NCBI RefSeq assembly: GCF_042788235.1
Contig: NZ_JBHZOL010000031.1
Coordinates: forward strand, 1 to 64,000
Source of the DNA: Sphaerothrix epifaneia
Lineage (GTDB): Bacteria; Cyanobacteriota; Cyanobacteriia; Phormidesmidales; Phormidesmidaceae
DNA length: 64,000 bases
Direction of reading: 5' to 3'
Part shown: positions 51,730 through 60,442 of the stretch, in pieces
Numbering within the stretch: position 1 is the stretch's first letter
Layout: each line of letters begins with the position of its first letter
Made by a program: the position numbers and the translations under genes
The notes under the pieces: model-generated
What the model was told of the DNA's origin: nothing
Databases searched by the model: none
The model's input: the letters and a program-made list of their open reading frames with translations, nothing else

Positions 51730-52961
51730 CCACCGTTCTTCAAGCTCGCCCCCACAACTTTGTCTCCACCCCCGCTATTGAGCGGTTATCGTCACGGGCT
51801 TTGCGCTATTTGCAATCCGGCTATTCAGTTCATCTCCGGGGTGCCGCAGGCACTGGGAAAACCACACTAGGTCTACATCTAGCCGATTTGCTAGGCCGCC
51901 CCATTATGGTGCTGTTTGGAGACGATGAGTTTACAACGGCTGACCTGATTGGCAACCAGTTAGGCTATACCCGCAAAAAAGTTGTGGATAATTTTATTCA
52001 CAGCGTTGTCAAAGTTGAAGACGAACTAAGGCATAACTGGGTCGATTCGCGTTTGACGCTGGCCTGTCGCGAAGGGTTCACCCTGGTTTACGACGAATTT
52101 AATCGTTCTCGCCCAGAGGTCAACAACGTTCTCCTTTCGGCCTTAGAAGAAAAACTATTAGTGCTGCCGCCCAGCGGTAATCGACCTGAGTATATTCGAG
52201 TTCATCCCCAATTTCGGGCTATTTTTACCTCTAATCCAGAGGAATACTGTGGCGTTCATGGCACCCAAGACGCTCTCCTCGATCGCCTTATCACCATCAA
52301 TATGCCAGAGCCAGATGAGCTAACTCAGCAGCAAATTGTGGTCAAGAAAACGGGGATTGACGCAGATTCGGCCCTCTTGATTGTCCGTATTGTTCAAGCT
52401 TTTCAGTCGGCGGCAATAGCAGATAGCGTTTCCAGCTTGCGTCCCTGCCTGATTATTGGCACTGTTTGCCAAGAGCATGAAATTGCGGTTCTACCGGAAA
52501 ATCCAGAGTTTCGAGAAATTTGTGGTGATATCTTGCTTTCTCGCTCCGAGCAGCCTTTTGCTGAAGCTACTCAGCAGCTTTGGACAATTTTCAACCAATT
52601 GATTGCAGAACCCAAAACTCGACAGCCCCTAGCAGAAAAAACACTCGCTTCAGCAGGCTTGCACCGGATCACCCCTGAACTAGTTTCTGAAGAAGCAGTA
52701 GAAACGCTAGCAGAAACTAGAGCGGTCGCTACAGCAGAAGCAGAAACAACCGCCTTAGATCGTCTGTTGGCTACGCACGAACAAACAATTTATCAGCACT
52801 TAGAAGTCGTCGGTTCGGCTCGACTAGCTGAGCTTGAGACGACACTAGGCTTAAGCCGTTTTCAGGTTGTCAATGCGCTGAAATCTTTGATTGAAAAAGG
52901 CTTACTGCACAAACAAGAAACTCCAGGCGCTCCTTCAATCTATCAAATTCATATTGCTTAG
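51726..52961 (+). CDS. gvpN: Gas vesicle AAA+ ATPase GvpN with C-terminal winged-helix-like extension
   Basis: A 411-residue MoxR-type AAA+ protein needed for full-size gas vesicles. Walker A is GAAGTGKTT (about 39), then FGDDEFTTADLIGN. Walker B is LVYDEFNRSRPEVNN and sensor 1 IFTSNPEEYCG. After the ATPase an acidic/Ala linker (about 310-340) leads to a C-terminal domain (IYQHLEVVG, ARLAELETTLGL, ALKSLIEKGL) shared with the preceding GvpC-like protein. Start GTG at 51726, with AGAGGAAG upstream. The GTGA overlap implies translational coupling to gvpC. Confidence 0.93.
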   Translation: MTTVLQARPHNFVSTPAIERLSSRALRYLQSGYSVHLRGAAGTGKTTLGLHLADLLGRPIMVLFGDDEFTTADLIGNQLGYTRKKVVDNFIHSVVKVEDELRHNWVDSRLTLACREGFTLVYDEFNRSRPEVNNVLLSALEEKLLVLPPSGNRPEYIRVHPQFRAIFTSNPEEYCGVHGTQDALLDRLITINMPEPDELTQQQIVVKKTGIDADSALLIVRIVQAFQSAAIADSVSSLRPCLIIGTVCQEHEIAVLPENPEFREICGDILLSRSEQPFAEATQQLWTIFNQLIAEPKTRQPLAEKTLASAGLHRITPELVSEEAVETLAETRAVATAEAETTALDRLLATHEQTIYQHLEVVGSARLAELETTLGLSRFQVVNALKSLIEKGLLHKQETPGAPSIYQIHIA

Positions 52962-52972
52962 AGGCAGACACA

Positions 52973-53341
52973 ATGGTACTTGGGACTCCCCCCCGCCCCA
53001 CTTCTAGCCCGTCAATGAATACAGCCACTCAAGGATCTAGCCTAGTTGATGTTTTAGAACGCGTGCTGGATAAAGGAATTGTGATTGCAGGAGACATTTC
53101 TGTGTCTGTTGGCTCAACTGAGCTACTCAGCATTCGCATTCGCTTACTCATTTCTTCTGTCGATAAAGCCAGAGAAATTGGCATTAACTGGTGGGAGAAC
53201 GATCCTTATTTGGGGGGGCGATCGCCTCAATTATTGGAAGCCAATCAACAGCTACAAGCTCGCATTGAAAGTTTGGAAACCGAGTTAAAGGCGCTGCGAG
53301 CGGCTCAACCGCCAGTAGAAACGGCTCATTCATCTGACTAA
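52973..53341 (+). CDS. gvpJ: Gas vesicle protein GvpJ (GvpA/J/M family)
   Basis: A 122-residue minor structural or nucleation protein. Residues about 22-70 form a GvpA-like core: LVDVLERVLDKGIVIAGDIS, STELLSIRIRLLISSV. The C-terminal half is a coiled coil (QQLQARIESLETELKALRA). An AGAGG sequence lies just upstream of the ATG at 52973. An internal ATG at 53015 is possible. 11 bases after gvpN. Confidence 0.93.
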   Translation: MVLGTPPRPTSSPSMNTATQGSSLVDVLERVLDKGIVIAGDISVSVGSTELLSIRIRLLISSVDKAREIGINWWENDPYLGGRSPQLLEANQQLQARIESLETELKALRAAQPPVETAHSSD

Positions 53342-53353
53342 GAGGGAAAGCGC

Positions 53354-53545
53354 GTGATCACCGTTAAAAGCATGAAGCAGATTGCCACCAGTCGCACCAT
53401 TGCCAGTATGCGATCGCTACGACATTTAGGTAGTAATCATAGCTCTGTTCAAGATCAAGGGCGAAGGATGGTTGGCTACAGTCAAATGGTTGCCAGTGAA
53501 ACTTACCGCCAGTGGCAGCAGCGCCAGTGGCAGCGTTCAAAGTAG
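53354..53545 (+). CDS. Small basic protein in the gvpX position
   Basis: A 63-residue, strongly basic protein, MITVKSMKQIATSRTIAS at the start and WQQRQWQRSK at the end. It starts with GTG, 12 bases after gvpJ, behind a clear AGAGGGA ribosome binding site. I do not recognise a domain. In Microcystis a gene called gvpX lies between gvpJ and gvpK, and this one has the same place, so homology is possible but unproven. Confidence 0.65.
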   Translation: MITVKSMKQIATSRTIASMRSLRHLGSNHSSVQDQGRRMVGYSQMVASETYRQWQQRQWQRSK

Positions 53546-53592
53546 TCTGCTTTAGCAATAGCCCCCTTAGAAAAGCATCTTTTTCGCTGCTT

Positions 53593-54063
53593 ATGTTAGC
53601 TCAGCCTGACTCCATTACACCGACTCGAACGGATTCAAAAGCAGGACTTGCTCCTTTATTGCTGACCCTGATAGAACTCATTCGGCAGCTCATGGAAGCT
53701 CAGGTGATTCGTCGCATGGAAGCCGATGAGCTAGAAGAAACCGACCTCGATCGCGCTGCCGAGAGCTTACGACAACTGGAGACTCAAGTCATTCACCTAT
53801 GTGAAATTTTTGAGGTTGATCCGGCTGATCTGAACCTGGATTTAGGCGAAATTGGTACCCTTCTGCCTAAAGCGGGAGGGTACTATCCCGGTGAGCGATC
53901 GCAAAGTCCTACTATTCTTGAACTTTTAGATCGGCTTCTCAATACGGGAGTTGTCGTCGAGGGAGAAGTTGACTTGGGCTTAGCCCAGATCAACCTCATT
54001 CATGCCAAATTACAGCTCGTCTTAACCGCCAAGCCAATTAAACGCATATCAAAACATGGGTGA
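53593..54063 (+). CDS. gvpK: Gas vesicle protein GvpK
   Basis: A 156-residue accessory protein. The GvpK domain (about 18-95) has LAPLLLTLIELIRQLMEAQV, RRMEADELEETDLDRA and DPADLNLDLGEIG. The C-terminal third, ILELLDRLLNTGVVVEGEVD and onwards, resembles the GvpA/J core. The ATG at 53593 is the first start after gvpX-like; the frame is open upstream, but that extension overlaps the previous gene. No good ribosome binding site is seen. It overlaps the gvpF/L gene by 8 bases. Confidence 0.9.
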   Translation: MLAQPDSITPTRTDSKAGLAPLLLTLIELIRQLMEAQVIRRMEADELEETDLDRAAESLRQLETQVIHLCEIFEVDPADLNLDLGEIGTLLPKAGGYYPGERSQSPTILELLDRLLNTGVVVEGEVDLGLAQINLIHAKLQLVLTAKPIKRISKHG

Positions 54064-54796
54064 ACGACTCTATTTATACGGGATCTTTCCGGCACCGGGG
54101 CCACAGCATCTGGCGCTAACAGGACTCGACAATCAGCCGATTGACAGCCATACGATTGAAGAATTTACATTTTTGTTTTCAGCCGCTAAACAAGAGCGCT
54201 ACCTGGCTAGCCGTCGTAACCTTTTGGGGCATGAGCGAGTATTAGAAGCGGCCATGCAAGCAGGGTTTCAAACGTTACTGCCGTTGCAGTTTGGTCTAAC
54301 CACTGAAGCCTGGGAACCTGTGCAGCAAGAGCTGTTGGTGCCCAATCGCGATCGCCTCAAACAGCTCTTTGCCAAGCTCCAAGGCCGCCGCGAAGTGAGC
54401 ATCAAAGTGATGTGGGAGCCAGATCAAGAACTGGAAACGCTGATGCGTGAAAACGAAGCCCTGCGACTTGAGCGCGATCGCTTGCAGGGTAAACAGCTGC
54501 GAATGGAAGAGGTTATTGGTATTGGGCAGGCAATTGAACAGGCGATGGAAGCGCGCAAACTAGACATCATTCAGGCGCTTCGGACGGCTTTGAATCCACT
54601 GGCTGCTGAGGTGATTGAAAATGAGCCAATGACCAGCGCCATGATTTACAATGCTGCCTACCTAATTTCTTGGGATGAAGAAATTGCTTTTGGAGAACAG
54701 GTGGAAGCTTTAGACGCTCAGTTTGAGGAGCGCCTGCGCATTCGCTATAACAGCTTCACAGCACCTTACAACTTTTCTTACCTAGCGCAACCGTAA
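54056..54796 (+). CDS. gvpL: Gas vesicle protein GvpF/GvpL
   Basis: A 246-residue member of the GvpF/L family, which in cyanobacteria has one gene for the pair. It begins LYLYGIFPAPG. It has a ferredoxin-like first half, with the conserved LPLQFGLTTEAW, and REVSIKVMWEP. A helical second half ends with the family's tail YNSFTAPYNFSYLAQ. GvpF interacts with GvpA during nucleation in other systems. Its start overlaps the gvpK stop by 8 bases. Confidence 0.92.
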   Translation: MGERLYLYGIFPAPGPQHLALTGLDNQPIDSHTIEEFTFLFSAAKQERYLASRRNLLGHERVLEAAMQAGFQTLLPLQFGLTTEAWEPVQQELLVPNRDRLKQLFAKLQGRREVSIKVMWEPDQELETLMRENEALRLERDRLQGKQLRMEEVIGIGQAIEQAMEARKLDIIQALRTALNPLAAEVIENEPMTSAMIYNAAYLISWDEEIAFGEQVEALDAQFEERLRIRYNSFTAPYNFSYLAQP

Positions 54797-54901
54797 ATGC
54801 TTCGTCTGGGCTGATCAAAGGGGTAGTGGCTTTGAAGCGGGTCTTTAGCGCACTCCCAAAATGTTCATTTTTAAATTTGTTTAACGGATAGCGACCGGAT
54901 T

Positions 54902-55144
54902 ATGCTGTTTAAACTACTCCTTGCGCCCGTCACAGGCCCCTTAGGCGGCGTCACTTGGATTGCGGAAAAACTATTAGAACAGGCTGAAGCTGAACTTGAT
55001 GATACCGAAAACCTGCAAAAACGGCTGTTAGCGCTGCAACTCTCTTTTGATATGGGGGAGATTTCAGAAGAAGACTTTGAAGCTCAGGAAGAAGAACTAC
55101 TTCTGGCTATTCAGGCCACACAAACCGCTGAAGACGATCGGTAG
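54902..55144 (+). CDS. gvpG: Gas vesicle protein GvpG
   Basis: An 80-residue protein, MLFKLLLAPVTGPLGGVTWIAEKL at the N-terminus followed by an acidic helical region (LALQLSFDMGEISEEDFEAQEEELL). It matches GvpG throughout. It is 105 bases after gvpF/L and the last recognisable gvp gene here. gvpV and gvpW do not follow. Confidence 0.93.
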   Translation: MLFKLLLAPVTGPLGGVTWIAEKLLEQAEAELDDTENLQKRLLALQLSFDMGEISEEDFEAQEEELLLAIQATQTAEDDR

Positions 55145-55216
55145 GTAGCGATATTTCAAGATAAAATCAATCATTCCCCGTGGGGAAGTGAGTTGGTTTT
55201 TGAAGTTGGGCTGGAT

Positions 55217-56464
55217 ATGGCAAAGTTTCAGCGATCGCAGATTCGGTATTTCTTAAACAATTATTCTCTTTACTTTCTTCCTCTAGTTTTTTCAATTGCG
55301 CTAGCTTTTGAGACTTATCAGTTCGACTTTAGAACGTCCTACGTTGCAGGCAAGGCGGTCTTATATCATCTGGATCCTTATATCAATCATGTCTCTAACT
55401 TTCCAGAATTTTACAGCCCTGTTAACGCTGGAGTGCAGGCTAGTTCTGGCTTGAGATATCCGCCTTTAGCGGCTATTTTGTATGCACCGTTTGCTTTTTT
55501 CCCTTATGAAGTTGCCAAAATAATTTTCACAGTCGTTATTTTGTTGTTTTTTGGTTTAATTTGTTTTGAACTAGTTAAAAACAACCGATTTTCGCTAAAG
55601 GGAGAAGCAATTTTATTTGCTGCCTGTAGTTTTCCTATTATTGCTTCAGTTGAAAGAGGGCAAATTGATTTAGTTGTTCTTTACTTAACGCTGTTAAGCT
55701 TTTTCTGTCAGCAAAAAGGACAAAGCTTTAGGGCAGCATTTTGTCTAGCTTTGGCCGCTAATATCAAAATTATTCCGTTAGGCGTTTTAATTTATTATGG
55801 CTTACGTAAGCAATTTAGCTTTATCGCTCAAGCTTTAGTAAGTACAGCTATTCTATTTTTATTGCCTTTACCTCTATTTGGGTTAAGCGTCTACCGTCAC
55901 TTTTTAAGCCGAATCTTTCCTGGCATTTTTGCAGAAATCACCAGTCCTACTCCCATAAATTTACACGGCCAAAGAATCTTTAAAAACATTGTTGAATCGG
56001 TTGATAGCCCTAATTTACGTTTGGGTCATGATTTTGTTCATGGCTTTATGAACCCGCTGCTCAAAAACTCATCGTCTGGAGCTATTCTTTGCGGGTTAAT
56101 CTTGACAATTTTGTTTTTTATTGCCGCCTGGAAAAGCGATAAAAGTTATCAGTTTTTTGGCTTTATCAATACGCTGAATCTTTTTAATCCAAAAGCCTGG
56201 ATTATGGGTTTAGTATGGCATTTACCTTTATGTTTTTACCTTTACAACCAAGTCAACAATCGGGGTAAATTTTTACTCCTTTTGCCGTTATTTTTACCAC
56301 CTTTCTTAAATGCAAGCGCTATTCTCGCTTATGTAGTTTCGATCATCTTTGCCCTGACGCCACGCATACCCCTGTTAAGCAGGTGGTTTTTGCGCGACGC
56401 TCATGCTCGTTCTTATGAGCGTGAATCTAGCAAACGAGGATTGAGCCAACCCCTTGCAGAATAG
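55217..56464 (+). CDS. GT87/DUF2029-like integral membrane glycosyltransferase
   Basis: A 415-residue protein with about ten hydrophobic segments. RTSYVAGKAVLYHLDPY near the first loop, then LRYPPLAAILYAPFA and the family's ERGQIDLVVLYL and AANIKIIPLG, fit the GT87 (polyprenol-phosphate-mannose-dependent) group. The sugar and acceptor are unknown. The gene is visibly richer in A+T than both neighbours, which hints at horizontal origin. The ATG at 55217 is preferred to the TTG at 55193. It is convergent with the next gene, with 1 base between the stops. Confidence 0.8.
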   Translation: MAKFQRSQIRYFLNNYSLYFLPLVFSIALAFETYQFDFRTSYVAGKAVLYHLDPYINHVSNFPEFYSPVNAGVQASSGLRYPPLAAILYAPFAFFPYEVAKIIFTVVILLFFGLICFELVKNNRFSLKGEAILFAACSFPIIASVERGQIDLVVLYLTLLSFFCQQKGQSFRAAFCLALAANIKIIPLGVLIYYGLRKQFSFIAQALVSTAILFLLPLPLFGLSVYRHFLSRIFPGIFAEITSPTPINLHGQRIFKNIVESVDSPNLRLGHDFVHGFMNPLLKNSSSGAILCGLILTILFFIAAWKSDKSYQFFGFINTLNLFNPKAWIMGLVWHLPLCFYLYNQVNNRGKFLLLLPLFLPPFLNASAILAYVVSIIFALTPRIPLLSRWFLRDAHARSYERESSKRGLSQPLAE

Positions 56465-56465
56465 C

Positions 56466-57500
56466 TTATGGCTTTACCGGGCGCTGGGATAAGATTTTGC
56501 CAGCGATCGCCTCTGGTACGTTTTGCTGCTGTAAATATTCCGTCGCCCGCTGGTGCTGAATGTGCCCAGGTGTAAGTTCACTGAGCAGTAACTTAACTAC
56601 TTTGCGCAAATAAAATACTAGGTACTTCCAGCGAGGAACCGAAGGGCGATCGCGATAGATGCTGTTAACCATGTGCTGCACATTTTGCGGCGATTTGAGA
56701 TTGGTCAACTGCTGAAAAACCTGGCGTTTGGCGCTCCAATCAGGGCTGAGATACCATTGCAGCCACAGCGGCATATGCCGTTGCACATCCGCTACCTGAA
56801 AGTCTGTTGTTGCTTGCAAATTGCTAGAGAGCCGAATTTGATACCCTTTAGTTCGGGCGCGGCAAATATACTCATAATCTCCCCCATAGTGGCGAAACCG
56901 TTCAACATTGGGTAGACCTATCTCTTTGACCAGCAGCGCCGGAAAGACCGCAATGTTGCCGTTGAGCGTATGCACTTTGAGCGTTGGCTCAGTGGCAAAT
57001 TGCGCCATGCTGTTGATGGGACGACTGTTGAGAACGCCGCCATACACAACCCAGTCTGGGTGGCTTTGCGCCCGAACAATGCCCCCTGTGATCACCTTTT
57101 GACCGCTATTGGCTTGGCAGACTTTTAGCAGTTGAAGCAAAAAATCATCAGCCAGAGTAATATCATCGTTGAGCCAAACAATATAATCACTAGCTAGCTG
57201 CTCGACAGCGTATTGCATACCCTGAGCGATCGCCCCTGTCCACCACAAATGCCCGTCTCCGGCTAAGAGATGTACCTGGGGAAACTCAGCTTTGATGAGA
57301 TCAGGGGTGCCGTCTGTAGAAGCATCATCCACCACCACAATTTGCAGCGGCATCGCTTGCTGCTGGCTCTGTTCGCTTAACTGCCGCAAAATGGCTAAAG
57401 TGTGATGCCGCCGATTTCTAACGGGTAGCACAGTTGCCATTGTCGGCATAGAGGATTGAGTCGGCTCTGATGGCTGAGGTGAGTTCTCTAGCAGCATCAC
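56466..57500 (-). CDS. Family 2 glycosyltransferase
   Basis: A 344-residue GT-A fold enzyme. It has VLPVRNRRHHTLAIL, VVVDDASTDGTPDLI and the DxD-type metal motif in VWLNDDITLADD. GGILN-like turns and FRHYGGDYEYICRAR (the acidic ED-type catalytic region) follow. The last 90 residues are basic and may sit on the membrane. Product unknown. It probably belongs with the GT87 gene as an envelope or exopolysaccharide function (inference). An internal ATG at residue 18 (MPTMATV region) is an alternative start. Confidence 0.88.
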   Translation of the reverse strand: MMLLENSPQPSEPTQSSMPTMATVLPVRNRRHHTLAILRQLSEQSQQQAMPLQIVVVDDASTDGTPDLIKAEFPQVHLLAGDGHLWWTGAIAQGMQYAVEQLASDYIVWLNDDITLADDFLLQLLKVCQANSGQKVITGGIVRAQSHPDWVVYGGVLNSRPINSMAQFATEPTLKVHTLNGNIAVFPALLVKEIGLPNVERFRHYGGDYEYICRARTKGYQIRLSSNLQATTDFQVADVQRHMPLWLQWYLSPDWSAKRQVFQQLTNLKSPQNVQHMVNSIYRDRPSVPRWKYLVFYLRKVVKLLLSELTPGHIQHQRATEYLQQQNVPEAIAGKILSQRPVKP

Positions 57501-57582
57501 CCTTCTAAAAATAGCGTCATGCTTAGATTACCCGTCTTCACCCGACACTGATACGCTAACGCGTTTGGGAAAAAACTCAGGA

Positions 57583-60255
57583 TTAAGAAGAAACAGGCTG
57601 GGGCGAAGAAGTTTCCACCTCTGCGGAAGCAGTCGTTTTTTGGGTGGCGAAAGTGAGTGAGCCGTGGCTTAAACTCACCTGAATAACAGAGCCTTCGGTA
57701 AACGTATTTTCGAGAATCTTGGTAGCAATGGGGTTTTCTAGCTCTCGCTGAATGGCTCGCTTTAGCGGACGGGCACCATAAACCGGGTCGTAACCCACTT
57801 CAGCAATATGGTTGAGAGCAGCACTAGACAGCTCTAACGTAATCTTTTGGTCGGCTAGGAGGCGGTGCAAGCGGCGAATTTGAATATTCACGATTTGCCG
57901 CAGTTCAGTCCGGCTCAGCGGATGGAAAAGAATCAGATCGTCAACGCGATTGAGAAATTCAGGGCGAAAATGCCCTTGCAAAGCGTTCATGACACGGCGC
58001 TGCATTTCGCTGTATTTAGAGTCGTCACCGGCTACATCCAAGATATGCTCGCTGCCAATGTTGCTGGTCATGACAATGACCGTATTGCGAAAGTCTACGG
58101 TGCGACCTTGGGAGTCGGTGATGCGGCCATCGTCTAGCACTTGCAGCAGAATGTTAAACACATCCGGGTGGGCTTTTTCGACTTCGTCTAGTAAGACCAC
58201 TGAGTAAGGCTGGCGACGAACCGCTTCTGATAGCTGACCGCCCTCTTCGTAACCAACATAGCCGGGAGGTGCCCCCACCAAGCGCGAGACGGCATGTTTT
58301 TCCATGTACTCAGACATGTCAATGCGGATAATGGCGTCTTCAGCATCAAATAAAAATTCGGCCAAAGCCCTGGCTAACTCGGTTTTACCTACCCCGGTCG
58401 GCCCCATAAACATAAAAGAGCCAATTGGGCGACCTGGATCTTTCATTCCGGCACGGGCGCGACGAATAGCCGCTGCAACAGCCGCGATCGCTTCGTCTTG
58501 GCCGATCACCCGCTGGTGCAGATGTTTTTCGAGTTGCAGTAGCTTTTGCCGCTCAGATTCCATCAGGCGATTGACGGGAATTCCGGTCCACTTGGCAACG
58601 ATTTCAGCAATGTCGGCTTCAATTACCTGCTCTCGCAGCAGGGTTTCTCCCCGAGCCTGAATTTCTACTAGCTTGGCTTCTTTAACTTCGCGATCGCGCT
58701 GTACGCCTTCTAGCTCACCGTATTTGAGCTGAGCAGCTTTGTTGAGGTCGTAGGCACGCTCGGCTTGCTCAATTTGTACCCGTAGCTGATCTTCTCGTTC
58801 TTTGAGCGTATTGATGGCTTCTAGGGTTTGCTTTTCGGTTTGCCACTGAGAATTTAGCTCTTGCTGCTTTTCAGAAAGTTCTGAAATTTCTTGCTTAATG
58901 CGCTCTAGACGCTCTTGCGCCGGACGATAGGCAATCCCCGTCGCTTGGCCTTCGCCTTCAAGCGAGAGTTTTTCCATCTCTAGCTGCATCAAACGGCGAT
59001 CGATGGTTTCTAGCTCAACGGGTTTGGAGGTGATTTCCATTTTGAGCTTGGCAGCAGCTTCATCAACGAGATCAATCGCCTTGTCTGGCAAGAAGCGATC
59101 GCTAATATAGCGATCGGAGAGAGTTGCCGCCGCCACCAGCGCTGAGTCTGAAATTTGAACGCCGTGGTGGACTTCATAGCGCTCTTTTAGCCCGCGCAAA
59201 ATTGAGATACAGTCTTCAACGCTGGGCTGGCCAATATAAACTTGCTGAAAGCGACGTTCTAAGGCCGCATCTTTTTCAATATTTTTGCGATATTCATCTA
59301 CCGTTGTCGCCCCAATGCAGCGCAGTTCGCCGCGGGCTAGCATCGGTTTGAGCAAGTTGCCCGCATCCATAGTGCCTTGCCCCGCCCCAGTGCCAACTAC
59401 GGTATGCAGCTCATCAATAAATAGAACAATTTGGCCACCAGAAGCTGTGACTTCTCGCAAAACTGAGCGCAGCCGATCTTCAAACTCACCCCGATACTTG
59501 GCACCAGCAATTAGGCCACCAATATCGAGAGAAATCAACTGTCGGTTTTTGAGCGACTCTGGTACGTCGCCATTGATAATGCGCTGAGCCAGTCCTTCGG
59601 CGATCGCGGTTTTGCCCACACCGGGTTCTCCAATTAGTACCGGATTGTTCTTTGTGCGGCGTGAAAGTACCTGAATCACCCGACGAATTTCTTCATCGCG
59701 GCCAATTACCGGATCGAGTTTGCCATCTCTGGCTTGTTCAGTTAGATCGCGACCATACTTTTCTAAGGCTTCATAGCGAGATTCTGGATTTTGTGTCGTT
59801 ACTTTTTGACTGCCTCGCACGGTTTTAATGGCCGTCATCATCTCGGCTGACTCAACATTAAAACCTCGGAGCAGCCGCCGCCCGATGCGCTCATCGTCTA
59901 CAAATCCTAAAAGCAAATGCTCAATCGAAATAAATTTATCTTTCAAGCTCTCTCTGGCAGCATCTGCCTTATCTAAAAGGCGATCGAGGCTTTGCCCAAG
60001 ATATAAATTGCTATCACCCGTGGCCCTTACCCTAGCCTGCCGCTGAGCAAAAACGGTCAGTTCTCGCAGCATCACGTCTGGGTCAAGCTCAAGTCGCTTC
60101 AAAATCGAATGGGCTAGCCCTTCTTGTTCCAGCGAAGCCACAATCACATGTTCGGCTTCTAAATACTGCTGCTTGAATCGACGAGCGACATTTTGAGCTT
60201 CAACAATCGCTTCCCATGCTTTGTCAGTAAATTTGTCGGGATCAGTTGGCTGCAT
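57583..60255 (-). CDS. clpB: Chaperone ATPase ClpB
   Basis: An 890-residue disaggregase. It has an N-terminal Clp repeat domain (about 1-145), NBD1 with Walker A GEPGVGKTA and Walker B FIDELHTV, and a ClpB-type middle coiled coil (about 410-540). NBD2 has GPTGVGKTE and VVLLDEVEKAH. The long middle domain separates it from ClpC/ClpA, and no ClpP-binding loop is evident. It works with DnaK on aggregated proteins. Cyanobacteria often have two ClpB paralogues, and which one this is cannot be told. Confidence 0.96.
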   Translation of the reverse strand: MQPTDPDKFTDKAWEAIVEAQNVARRFKQQYLEAEHVIVASLEQEGLAHSILKRLELDPDVMLRELTVFAQRQARVRATGDSNLYLGQSLDRLLDKADAARESLKDKFISIEHLLLGFVDDERIGRRLLRGFNVESAEMMTAIKTVRGSQKVTTQNPESRYEALEKYGRDLTEQARDGKLDPVIGRDEEIRRVIQVLSRRTKNNPVLIGEPGVGKTAIAEGLAQRIINGDVPESLKNRQLISLDIGGLIAGAKYRGEFEDRLRSVLREVTASGGQIVLFIDELHTVVGTGAGQGTMDAGNLLKPMLARGELRCIGATTVDEYRKNIEKDAALERRFQQVYIGQPSVEDCISILRGLKERYEVHHGVQISDSALVAAATLSDRYISDRFLPDKAIDLVDEAAAKLKMEITSKPVELETIDRRLMQLEMEKLSLEGEGQATGIAYRPAQERLERIKQEISELSEKQQELNSQWQTEKQTLEAINTLKEREDQLRVQIEQAERAYDLNKAAQLKYGELEGVQRDREVKEAKLVEIQARGETLLREQVIEADIAEIVAKWTGIPVNRLMESERQKLLQLEKHLHQRVIGQDEAIAAVAAAIRRARAGMKDPGRPIGSFMFMGPTGVGKTELARALAEFLFDAEDAIIRIDMSEYMEKHAVSRLVGAPPGYVGYEEGGQLSEAVRRQPYSVVLLDEVEKAHPDVFNILLQVLDDGRITDSQGRTVDFRNTVIVMTSNIGSEHILDVAGDDSKYSEMQRRVMNALQGHFRPEFLNRVDDLILFHPLSRTELRQIVNIQIRRLHRLLADQKITLELSSAALNHIAEVGYDPVYGARPLKRAIQRELENPIATKILENTFTEGSVIQVSLSHGSLTFATQKTTASAEVETSSPQPVSS

Positions 60256-60389
60256 GGTCTAGGGTTTAGGTGTAACAGTCAAAAAGAGATTAAAGTTTTG
60301 TAAAAATTTGGGGGTCTTTAGTATAGCAATTCACCTCAGGCTCCCCCAAACAAAAATTGGCTATCCCAAGCGATTGATTGCAAGTCCAT

Positions 60390-60427
60390 TGAGAAGTCAG
60401 TGACACCTCGATTGCCCAGACTTCTCA
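60390..60427 (-). other. Hairpin downstream of gloA
   Basis: TGAGAAGTC (60390-60398) and GACTTCTCA (60419-60427) form a 9-bp perfect stem 16 bases beyond the gloA stop. No U-run follows on the minus strand, so it may be a processing or stabilising structure. Confidence 0.4.
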
Positions 60428-60442
60428 GATGTTCTCACAGAG

